From positions 106,041,851 through 106,105,850 of the forward strand of contig NC_070604.1 in assembly GCF_027172205.1 (NCBI RefSeq): a DNA stretch of 64,000 nt. Direction: 5' to 3'. The stretch comes from Podarcis raffonei (Eukaryota; Chordata; Lepidosauria; Squamata; Lacertidae). Below, one piece after another: positions 55,291 to 64,000 of the stretch (the stretch's first letter is position 1; each line of letters opens with the position of its first letter). The notes under the pieces are model-generated. The model was not told the origin of the DNA. It made no database searches and saw nothing but the letters and a program-made list of their open reading frames with translations. The position numbers and the translations under genes are program-made.

Positions 55291-58200
55291 TCACGCGCTC
55301 TTTGTGTAGCCGAAGATGCCGATGGGGAAATGCTTGACGTGTGTCGGCCACTGTGCGGCCAGCTGGAAAAACTTCACATCGTTCCACTCGATGCCGTCAA
55401 TACAAACTGCAGGAGAGGAGGCAAAAGAGAGGAAGGACATTCAGGCCAGGAGCAGGGAAAGTGTGGAAGCAAGCGTTCAGAAGAGAAGCTGAACTGGGGC
55501 TTCCAGGGAAGAGCAAGACATGAAGAAGAAGAGTTTGGATTTGATATCCCGCTTTATCACTACCCTAAGGAGTCTCAAAGTGGCTAACAATCTCCTTTCC
55601 CTTCCTCCCCCACAACAAACACTCTGTGAGGTGAGTGGGGCTGAGAGACTTCACAGAAGTGTGACTAGCCCAAGGTCACCCAGCAGCTGCATGTGGAGGA
55701 GCGGAGACGCACACCCAGTTCACCAGACTACGAGTCTATCGCTCTTAACCATTACACCACACTGGCTCTTGTGTGCTGGTGGTGGAGGAGGAAATGCCGT
55801 TCAAGTTAAGCCCAGAGGTTGCTAATTTAGGGCTTGCAGATACCACGGTGTAACAGATTGGTGGAGAATTCAGGCAATAATCCCACAGCCTGAATTGTGC
55901 CTACATTCTCCACTAACCTTCTTATAAGAACTTTCACCATGCTGCCCCTGGAGGCCTTTTTCAGTGCCCCCAGGATGATCCATTAAGCCCCAGATTCCCA
56001 TCTTCTACTTAAAAAGAGAGTAAGAAGTGTTTTTAGGATGTGCAATATGAAGCCAAATGCACACACCATTCTGCCTCTGGTTTGCGAGAAATTTGCTTGC
56101 TCTTTCAGCGTTGTACTTGTGCCTCCCCGCTGCCCTTGGAAAAGTCTTGCACATGTCTAGGTGTGTAAGAGAGGAAGAGATGCACATGTGGTCTGTGTGT
56201 GAGAAAGACGGAGCATATGCATGTTGGTCTGAAAAGGAGAGGTATGTGTGTGAGAGAGACGCAAAGAAGTATGAGTGAATGTGTGGTCTGTGAGAGAGAG
56301 GGAGAATGAGTGAGTGTGGATTGTGTGGTGAGGGTGAGTGTGGTATGGCCTTCTTGGTAGTGGCACCCTCCCCTCAGATGTCAAGGAGATGAGCAACTAT
56401 ATAACTTTTAGAAGACATCTGAAGGCAGTACTGTATAGGGAAGCTTTTAAATGTGTTTTTAAGTACAGTGGTACCTCGGTTTGCGAACATAATCCGTTCC
56501 GGAAGTCCGTTCTTAAACCAAAACAGTTCTTAAACAGAGGCGCGCTTTCCCTAATGAAGCCTACTGCCGCCGGTGCCCTTTCACCGTTCGGATTCCATTA
56601 TGAGACCGAGGTAAAGTTCGCAAACCGGGACACTGCTTCCGGTTTTGTGGAGTTCGCAAACCGAATAGTTCGTAAACAGGGCTGTTCTTAAACCGAGATA
56701 CCACTGTATGTTGGAAGCCACCCAGAGTGAACCCAGTCAGATGGGAGGGGTACAAATAATAAATTATTACTATTATTAGCCACCTAGTAGATTTCCCCTG
56801 GTACTGGGGGGAAACTCCCCTTTTATTAAAACATCAACAGCATCTGAGTGTGAAATCGTTATTGTGTGACCTCCACAATCAGTACCAGGTTGGTAGGTGA
56901 GGGCTGGAAGTAACAATGACTGTACTCTCTCCAAATAGGTTGGCGAACACCCTGTTGTAGAGCGCTGGCGGAGCCACGAGGCGAACAGAGCTCTGGCTAG
57001 GGCTATTCAGAAAAGGACAACAACTCAGCCGCCATAGAAACGGCCCACTCACCACGGAGCATGGTGTTTTGGTGCTTGGCTGTGCAGATCAGGCGTGTGA
57101 TCCCCTCAATTACTTGACTCTTCGGTTCCAAGTCCTTCTCTTTGTTTTTCTTAGTCAGGAACATGACTGCCAAAAGATAACCATTCGAGATTCAACAGAT
57201 GTCCACACAGTGAAATCCTATCGCTGAGCAAGCACTGGAAGTTTCATGCCCCTTTCCACGGCGCATGCCAAGAGTCTGCCCATGAGAACTACAAGCACAG
57301 TTCCCAAACTTTCCCCCCTGCCCCACAGACCATCTGAAATTTGCTGAGGGTTTTGCCAGCCCACTCACCAATTTTTCTGCCTGAAGCGGCAGCTATGATG
57401 CATTATGATTCTCAATTGTGTTTTCACTGCTTCTTTTGTTTCTTACACACTGCATTTCATTGTATAACATTTTGAATTCCGTGAAATTTGAACCGTAATA
57501 AAATGAAGTGCAATGTAAGAAATAAGAAAAGCAATGACAATGCAATTAAAATGTAATACAGTGGTACCTCGGGTTAAGAACTTAATTCGTTCTGGAGGTC
57601 CGTTCTTAACCTGAAACTGTTCTTAACCTGAGGTACCACTTTAGCTAATGGGGCCTCCCGCTGCTGCCCTGCCGCTGCCGCACGATTTCTGTTCTCATCC
57701 TGAAGCAAAGTTCTTAACCCGAGGTACTATTTCTGGGTTAGCGGAGTCTGTAACCTGAAGCGTATGTAACCCGAGGTACCACCGTATGCATTGTGTGGAA
57801 CGTTCTGTTTCCTGTCTTCAACCACAAATCCATTGGCATGTCTTGGCCCACCCAAATGGGATCGCTGGTAATTCAGGGACCACTGTTTGGACTAGAAGAC
57901 TCTTGGGCCAGTAGGAAACCAATCAATGTCAATAGTAAAATAACGGCAATAAATAAACGAGCAGGCTGAGCTGGTATAGGCAGACAAGAAAGAGCTGTGA
58001 TGCTTCTGGGGAAGATTACCTTTCTTATTCTTCTCCTTGGTGACCACAGTCATGGCCATGGTGTTGGGGGCAGTCAGCTCCCCAGGGCCGGGGATGCGGC
58101 TGACCTGCAGGGAGCGGAAATTGCTCTTCAGGGTGTTTTTGATGCCCGTCTCTCGCTTCTCGGCCTCTTTCCTCTTCTCTGGACCCTGCGCTGTCCAGTA

Positions 58201-59003
58201 ATCAACCTGCAGGCCCATCACCTCCACGCCGGGACTCAGGTTGCTGGGAGGAAGAGGGGAAACAGAAGCTGCAACCAAAATGGACCCCGAGCCAAGCCAG
58301 GCGAGCAGCAGAACCACATGGCATAGCTCAGGCCGGACTGTACCACCGCAGGTTCTGAGGGGGACAGAGGTGGAAGCGCGCCACTTACCCAGCTCCCGAG
58401 AGCCCGCTGCTGACCGATGGGGAGGGCGGAGGGGTACCCACCACCTCCTTGGTATAGGGGACGCCTCCGCCAGATGGAGACGACGAGCTGAGCAGCGAAG
58501 TGGTGCAGATGGTCACATCGTCAGAATCAACTAAGGAAAGGGGGATAATGGCCATATTATACCAGGGAGATGGTGGCTGATTTCAGGACCCGGGTGGCAT
58601 TTTAACATCCATCCAATTCAGAGTGCTTCCAGATGACTTGTTTCTTGAGCACAAAGTTTGGGGGAAGCTTAGACGACTGTCTTAGATGTTTACTACGGCC
58701 TCGGTCCAGTCTATCTGAAGGAGCGTCTCCACCCCCATCGTTCTGCCCAGACGCTGAGGTCCAGCTCCGAGGGCCTTCTGGCGGTTCCCTCACTGCGAGA
58801 AGCCAAGCTACAGAGAACCAGGCAGAGGGCCTTCTCGGTAGTGGCACCCGCCCTGTGGAACGCCCTCCCACCAGATGTCAAAGAGAACAACTACCAGACT
58901 TTTAGAAGACATCTGAAGGCAGCCCTGTTTAGGGAAGCTTTTAATGTTTGATGCATTACTGTATTTTAATATTTTGTTGGAAGCCGCCCAGAGTGGCTGG
59001 GGA

Positions 59004-59049
<46 letters not shown>

Positions 59050-59387
59050 GTTCTGCTTTGTCTGCAGGAAGGTTAGGTGATGTTGCATCAATCAAATGCC
59101 ACTCCACCCTTCCCAATGGCTTCCCCCAGCATTCGTCTTCTTGCAAAAGAGTCTCGATTCTGCAAGCATGTGTTTCTATTGCGCAATAGCAACCTTACAG
59201 CCTGCACAATCTTAATTTTCTGGCCTGTGAGTGAATCCTGCCTGGAAATAGTGACACCTGGAAGCGCCCTCATTCATTGTATGTTTTACACCTTTTATAT
59301 AACCTGCTCTCCCAAAGCTGGGATTTACAGCCTTGCACCAAAAACACCTTGGGGAGCTTACTGTTGTTAGACACAGCTTAGCCTAGT

Positions 59388-59443
<56 letters not shown>

Positions 59444-60518
59444 TGTACCCTGCCCATCTGACTGGGTTGCCCCATCCACTCTGGGCAGCTTCCAACAGAT
59501 ATAAGAACACAATAAAACACCAAACATTAAAAGATCCAGTTATTACATAAGACCATCTAGTCTAGCATCCTGTTCTCACAGTGGCCACCCAGATGCCCAT
59601 GGGGCACCCACAAGCGAGCTATGGCCACAAGAGTCCTCTCCCCTCCTGCGGTTTCCAGCAACTGCTATTAGAAGCATTGTTGCCGCTAACTGTGGAGACA
59701 GAGCCCAGCCACCAGATCCCACCAGCAAATTGGAGAAGGATCTGTGCTGGGTCCTTGCAAGATGCAGGCTGGGTGGGAGACCAGAGTCAGGCTGTCTTGG
59801 CTGTAGCCTCCGGGCACCTGGCTCAGTGCCTTTTTCTCACCTGAGGTGTTGAAGGACTGCTCCACAAGGCCCACTTTCACCACCTGCCAGTGAACAAGGA
59901 GAAAAGCCTCAGTCAGTACCCAAAGACTTGCCAAGAGCCAACTTTCCATGCCAAGGAGCGGCTAACACAGCCTTCGTCATGCTGGCAGGGGATGATGGGA
60001 GTTGTAGTCCCAAATGTCTGGAAGGTGCCAGATCAGCAAAGGTTGAACAAACACCTCACATGACAGTGACTGTGGCTTCCTGCCAAACTACCTCCTCTCT
60101 TGGGGAAGGTGAAAGGAAGAAGAAGAAGAGGAGTTTGGATTTGATATCCCACTTTATCACTTCCCAAAGGAGTCTCAAAGCAGCTAACATTCTCCTTTTC
60201 TCTTCCTCCCCCACAACACACACTCTGTGAGGTGAGTGGGGCTGAGAGACTTCAAAGAAGTGTGACTGGCCCAAGGTCACCCAGCAGCTGCATGTGGAGG
60301 AGCGGAGACACGAACCCGGTTCCCCAGATTACGAGTCCACCGCTCTTAACCACTACACCACACTGGCTCTCTTAACATTAACTTGCAAGACAAGTTATAT
60401 GGGTGCTGCCAAGGAGAAGGAGAAGGGCAAGGGCTTTTCTGAGTGGTCTAGCGGCCCCCCAACAACAGCACTCACCCCAACAAACGGCACAAACTTCTGG
60501 CAGGAATCCTCGTCAGGG
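55291..60518 (-). CDS. PACS-family (phosphofurin acidic cluster sorting) protein, C-terminal exons
   Basis: Six in-phase minus-strand coding exons, 5' to 3': 60518-60476, 59883-59841, 58530-58389, 58243-58020, 57166-57053, 55406-55291 (stop TGA). They give the last 226 aa. Diagnostic PACS blocks in order: [28 protein letters not shown], a Ser/Pro linker ([17 protein letters not shown]), [94 protein letters not shown] and [16 protein letters not shown] at the C-terminus. PACS proteins bind acidic-cluster cargo and link it to AP-1/AP-3 or COPI in TGN, endosome and ER-mitochondria traffic. The C-terminal residues differ from both PACS1 (FGHSKATF) and PACS2 (LFSGSKAT) as I recall them. Upstream exons lie beyond 64000 or were not recognised. 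It is convergent with CUL7. The family call is firm; the paralogue is open. Confidence 0.9.
55515..55770 (-). mobile_element. MIR-like CORE-SINE
   Basis: Reverse orientation of the family at 42660 (GAGTTTGGATTTGATATCCC, TGACTAGCCCAAGGTCACCC, ATTACACCACACTGGCTC). It lies in the last PACS intron. Confidence 0.82.
56155..56345 (+). repeat. Purine/GT-rich imperfect minisatellite
   Basis: Diverged repeats of GTGTGTGAGAGAGA-like units with interspersed GTGGTCTGTGTGTG, in the last PACS intron. Confidence 0.6.
56340..56778 (+). mobile_element. L2-clade LINE (family A) 3' end, split by a MITE
   Basis: Left part TGGTAGTGGCACCCTCCCCT to TTTAGAAGACATCTGAAGGC; right part TTGGAAGCCACCCAGAGTGA to GGGGTACAAATAATAAAT and (ATT)n. 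The two parts are separated by the TA-flanked MITE at 56466-56706. Confidence 0.8.
56466..56706. mobile_element. Tc1/mariner (Tigger-like) MITE
   Basis: Terminal repeats CAGTGGTACCTCGGTTTGCG and TAAACCGAGATACCACTG are flanked by TA on each side. Internal repeats of the CGCAAACCG and GTTCTTAAACC motifs. Inserted into an L2 tail. Confidence 0.82.
57559..57784. mobile_element. Tc1/mariner (Tigger-like) MITE
   Basis: CAGTGGTACCTCGGGTTAAG at the left end and GTAACCCGAGGTACCACCG at the right end are flanked by TA. Same superfamily but a different subfamily from 56466 (GGGTTAAGAAC instead of GGTTTGCGAAC). It lies in a PACS intron. Confidence 0.82.
58690..59052 (+). mobile_element. L2-clade LINE (family A) 3' end
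   Basis: GGCCTCGGTCCAGTCTATCT, GAAGGAGCGTCTCCACCCCC, CACCCGCCCTGTGGAACGCC and GCCGCCCAGAGTGGCTGGGG, ending in an (ATT)n tail at 59006-59049. It is close in sequence to the copy at 25030. It lies in a PACS intron. Confidence 0.88.
59387..59545 (-). mobile_element. L2-clade LINE (family A) 3' tail
   Basis: A (TAA)n tract at 59393-59442, then TGTACCCTGCCCATCTGACT and CCACTCTGGGCAGCTTCCAA in reverse orientation. Confidence 0.78.
59546..59725 (+). mobile_element. Amniote interspersed repeat (GTTCTCACAGTGGCCACCCA family)
   Basis: Second copy of the repeat at 22083 (ACCATCTAGTCTAGCATCCT, GTGGCCACCCAGATGCCC, TCCTCTCCCCTCCTGCGGTT). Confidence 0.55.
60113..60373 (-). mobile_element. MIR-like CORE-SINE
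   Basis: GAGGAGTTTGGATTTGATAT, TGTGACTGGCCCAAGGTCAC, CCACTACACCACACTGGCTC; minus orientation. It lies about 100 bases downstream (in transcript sense) of the 43-bp PACS exon at 60518-60476. Confidence 0.83.
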
Positions 60519-61579
60519 CTGTGAAATGGAGCAGAGGCAATTAAAAGCTGCAAACCCGCCCCCCCTCCTTGAAAGAATCCTTGGCCTGGAAAGGCAACTG
60601 CGGAGAAGGGGGTAGCTCATGCAGCCAGCAGGACCTCCCATCATCCTTTGCTCACCATCCTCCTGAGCTGCCAAGGGACACGGCCCCCACCCCACCCCAC
60701 CTTCATCCAGGCTATTTTGTCCCTGTCCTTGTTGACGTGTCTTGTCAGTGCACAGCCTCCCCCCGCCCCCCCCCCCAGCCAGCAAAGAGTTATAAACAAG
60801 CAGCCGTTCTGAGAGAGCCAAAGCGATGTCGTCTCATCTTTAGGATGGGACGGGGGGCGAGGGAAGCAGGACAGACTCCTCTGCCTTAGGCAGCAAAGCA
60901 ACCCCACCCCCGGCCACCCCAAATGCTGAGCACACGGCGTAGGGAAGGTTGCAGGAGGGAAGGAATAAGACAAGGAGCACAGGGATGGATGCGTTTAAGA
61001 GGCTCAGGAGGAAGGGGGGACTTTTCCTTCCCTCCCCGACATGCAACCAGGAACAGGCAGCAGCCCTTGTCTCACACAAGGCAGAAGACGGAGGGTGGGG
61101 GGAAAGAGAAAGGAGTCAGGAGTCAGCTCTGTTCCTGGACAAAGAGGAGACGGACAGACACTGGGGAAGAAGGGCAACACTGCAGCAAGCCACAGTTCCA
61201 ATACCTGATATAAAAATCAAAATAGAGGCTTCTTTTCCTTGAATGCCAAAACAAACAAGAAACAAAAAAGACCAAGAAGAGGGAGAGGCGTAAAGAACTG
61301 CTGGAACGTAAGCGGTCACTAAGATGACGGGCGCCGGGAGGTGACCCAAAGACACACACAGAAGTGGTGTCCGTCTGAATGGCAGCTTTGGGGAGGAGAG
61401 GGGTCCTGAACTCTTGAGCAGCAGGGGGAGAAGCTTCTTCTGGCTGAATCTGAGCAGCCAGGTTCTGAGCTTGTGAACCGAGTCAGAAGTAGGGGAAGGG
61501 GGATGTCTCCCTGAAGACACACCTGTTTACCCCTGGCCTTGGGACACCTGCGATGTTTGTGTTTTGGTTGCCCAGCCTA

Positions 61580-61655
61580 TTTATAGGATCATAGAACTGC
61601 AGAGGGCAAAGGGACCTAGTCCGACCCCCTGCAAAGCAGGAATCTCAACATGGCG
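61580..61655 (-). mobile_element. CR1-tailed SINE, 3' end
   Basis: On the minus strand GAGATTCCTGCTTTGCAGGG and GTCGGACTAGGTCCC lead to CAGTTCTATGATCC, the CR1-like tail. Confidence 0.6.
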
Positions 61656-62689
61656 GATGATGGAGACAAAGGAATGCAACCGTTGGGCTAGAAAATGGCC
61701 CCCACCCCCTGGGTTTATGCCTTGCCCTTCGCTGGTATCAGTACAGATAAGGGGAGGCGTATACAACTGTGCAACAGGAAACAAACCCAATAGTAAACAA
61801 ACAGCTATCCCTGTGATTGCCATCTGTTTCGATTGTTTTTAATGCTCCACTTGGCAGCCACAGTGAGCCTGCTGGTGATTAAATGAATTTAACCACAATC
61901 ATAATAAAAATGTAGGCATTGTCATTTGGCTCCAGATCTTTTTTGGGGAGGGGAGACTGGGATATCACCTCTTTACCCTGGCTTTTCAGGTGCATGTTTT
62001 TAGGACCCACCTTTTTTGTACGGTTGTAAGTTGCTTTGAAGTGTTTTTCACATGTTTTAATACTGCTAACCCACTGTAGGATCTTAGGATGGAGGGTGGG
62101 TAATTTCATCATCATCATCACCATCCCCATCACCATCCCCACCCCCCATTAAAGACCCACATCCTTCTGGCCCCAGCCCATTTGCCTGCGCCCTCTTCTC
62201 TCTGGGTCCAAACTGCACAGTGACCCCCAAAAAGAGGGAGGCTCTTGCCTAGTTAGAGGGAGAGGGAGGGCCAGGGTGGGGTGGGGTGGGTCTCCTGCAG
62301 AGGGGCCAAAAAGAGAAAAGAGGTGTTGGAGGGGAGACAGCTGCATAAAGAGAAAGGAAGGCAAAACTTGCTTGGCCAGCCCAAAACATCTTCAGAGCAT
62401 CAGACTGGGAAAGACTGTCTTCTTACCTGCTGGCGAACCATCTTTATTTACAGAATCATTCCATTTCATCCAGTAGCCTAAACGGAATTGATTGGGATGG
62501 TTCTGTAAAACCTGGCACTGGACTACTGGCTGGGCACCAGATTGGCAGAGGCTGCTGTCAGTACACATAATGTCTTCCAGCACCAGAGGGGTTCTGCCTC
62601 TCTTCCACCCTTGGCCAATGGCCCCTTGCTGAGCCACAGGCAGATACTGAGCTGGGTCCACTCCTGGCGCCAGGCCTGGCAGGCACCGT

Positions 62690-62782
62690 TGGGTTTTGTT
62701 GGGAGCTGCCCAGAGAGGCTGGGGCAACCCAGCCAGATGGGCGGCATATAAATAACATTATTATTAGTATTATTATTGGGTT
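62690..62782 (+). mobile_element. L2-clade LINE (family A) 3' tail
   Basis: GGGAGCTGCCCAGAGAGGCT, then CCAGATGGGCGGCATATAAA and (ATT)n. Confidence 0.75.
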
Positions 62783-63069
62783 TGTTTGGGGTTTTTTATG
62801 ACACAGTCTTACTCAGATGCCCTGGCAGACCTGCACTCTCCCGTGTAGATAACAACAGCACGCCCAGAGTCCTCTCCACCTGATCTTGGGATTTAGTAGG
62901 CTGATGCTAGAGCTGATGCCACAGTCTTCACACTTTTGAAGAGCATTTTCTGCATCTCACACACACGGCTTCTGGAACACCCCGGCCCCCACCACCCAAA
63001 TTAATTGCCCTAAAGCTGCTACACTTTGCAGTGGGTTCCAGAATACGTACACTGCTCAACGCCAGCATT

Positions 63070-63182
63070 GGCCAACCTTGGATCTCCAAATGTTGTTGGA
63101 CTCTGATTCCCATCAGCTCCAGCCAGCATGTCCAACAGTCAGGGATGATGGGAGTCGGAGTCCAACTACAGGCTGGGGAAGG
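63070..63182 (+). mobile_element. hAT-like fold-back MITE, degraded
   Basis: CCAACCTTGGATCTCCAAAT, TTGTTGGACTCTGATTCCCA and GATGGGAGTCGGAGTCCAAC. Confidence 0.6.
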
Positions 63183-64000
63183 TGGATCTACCCTCTACCT
63201 GGGACTCTGGCTGAGGCTGATGGCATTTGAAGTCCTACAACGATGGAGGTTACCAGCTTGGCGAAGGACTGAAAACTACATGTAGGCTAGTTGCCAGTGG
63301 AGTAGTAAAACCATCTATTTCAGAGGTTAGGAACCTGCGGCCTTCCTGATGTTGCTGGACCACAACTCACATTGCCTGGAACTGATGGGAATATGACACA
63401 GCTGCAGGGCCACTGGGCGCCCCTCCCATTAGGCCAGCCCAGAGTGCAGTGGGGATAGGCTAGCCCAGAGCTTTCAGATCACCATGGATTAACTCCTCTT
63501 AAGTCGACCACTGCAGACTCTTCCCCGCCCTGCCCCAACACAAAGCAACCTCTCTCCCCAGCCTCGGTTTTCCGACAGCGGCATTGAGTTGCACAACCAC
63601 AAGCTTGTGCTAACTATGTGAAGCGCCTGGGCACATTGTGTGGCAGCCCGTGGCAAGCTAGCTGCATACATGCGCTGCTGTGACGCATCACTACACCTCC
63701 GGCATCCGCCGCTGCAGATGTCTGAAAAGGAACGTCAAAAGCCAAACCCTGCACAAAGCGAAGCTCTGCAGTCTGCACACAAAATACTGTGCCAAATCCT
63801 GCACGTGGTGGTCGCTGAAGTTGGCCACCCTTGCTGTAGAGCCTGTTCTGATGCCAAGAATGTGATCGCATTGAGGAAGCATCACCAAACAACTAATGAA
63901 GCATAATGAAGTGTAAATGGTCCAGTACAAATCTACCACTAATGCACTATTATTGCATCAATGACATGTTGCCCATGCCTGCAAAAAACCCCAGCTCCAT

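Larger units (their letters stand above)
60519..64000. other. PACS-gene intron or upstream sequence, no exon recognised
   Basis: The expected next PACS exon was not found on the minus strand. Contents: purine-rich, low-complexity sequence at about 60920-61480, a reversed CR1-tailed SINE end near 61585-61650, an L2 family-A tail at 62690-62780, and fold-back MITE fragments at about 63070-63180 and 63320-63400. Confidence 0.5.

Noticed and set aside
60980-61500. ORFs of 96-134 aa on both strands in a purine-rich segment
   Set aside because: Low-complexity composition, no domain, no splice context; expected from GA-rich sequence.
62425-62560. Minus-strand frame with a good donor (GCCAGCAG then GTAAG) that could be the next PACS exon
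   Set aside because: Its translation (RLGYWMKWNDSVNKDG) matches no PACS block, the frame carries on into an L2 tail, and the phase expected before PDEDSCQKF cannot be tied to it.
1-64000. Endogenous retrovirus, LTR element or other virus-like fossil
   Set aside because: I saw no paired LTRs, primer-binding site, gag/pol/env-like frames or capsid-like genes; the RT-like frames belong to non-LTR LINEs.
1-64000. CRISPR array or bacterial operon structure
   Set aside because: The tandem repeats are simple microsatellites, and genes have GT-AG introns; the sequence is eukaryotic.

Overview
This is a vertebrate nuclear genome window, and the repeats point to a squamate reptile (lizard). It carries several Sauria-type tRNA-derived SINEs, Bov-B (RTE) LINE 3' ends, L1, L2 and CR1-type LINE fragments, CORE-SINE (MIR-like) copies and many fold-back DNA-transposon MITEs. 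Genes have many short exons, CpG-rich promoters and repeat-filled introns. I cannot resolve the species.

Three host genes can be read exon by exon with consistent splice phases. MRPL2 (+, coding 7215-16534, 7 coding exons, 296 aa) encodes the mitochondrial large-subunit ribosomal protein uL2m. A CUL7-type giant cullin (+, coding 22891-49815, 29 coding exons, about 1958 aa) has an ARM-like N-terminal region, a CPH domain, a DOC/APC10 domain and a cullin C-terminus. It ends like CUL7 with no RING-IBR-RING, yet it keeps an internal block otherwise known from CUL9. On the minus strand, converging on CUL7, lie the last six coding exons found of a PACS-family sorting adaptor (55291-60518, 226 C-terminal aa); its 5' part is beyond the window. 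At the left edge a CpG-rich segment (about 2400-2750) with minus-strand splice donors looks like the first exon and promoter of a divergent gene. By human synteny (KLC4 | MRPL2 - CUL7) this would be KLC4, but no KLC4 coding sequence is visible.

Layout: 1-2400 intergenic or intron of the left gene; 2400-2750 CpG promoter; 2750-5040 repeats (L1, Bov-B, L2); 5040-5170 MRPL2 promoter and probable non-coding exon 1; 5170-16600 MRPL2 with SINE/LINE-filled introns; 16600-18840 Bov-B and unassigned sequence; 18840-18957 CUL7 promoter and probable non-coding exon; 19300-22880 Bov-B and two Sauria SINEs; 22877-49815 CUL7; about 53200-55290 probable PACS 3' UTR; 55291-60518 PACS exons; the rest is PACS intron with repeats.

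The most notable points are: the intermediate CUL7/CUL9 architecture; a PACS gene beside CUL7/MRPL2, which fits a third PACS ohnolog beside KLC4/PPP2R5D that mammals lack; and a 2.2-kb retroposon in MRPL2 intron 5 with a 20-bp target-site duplication and a single 208-codon ORF but no reverse transcriptase. Four retroposon insertions have readable target-site duplications, and several elements are nested inside others. No endogenous retrovirus, CRISPR array or functional tRNA/rRNA gene was seen.
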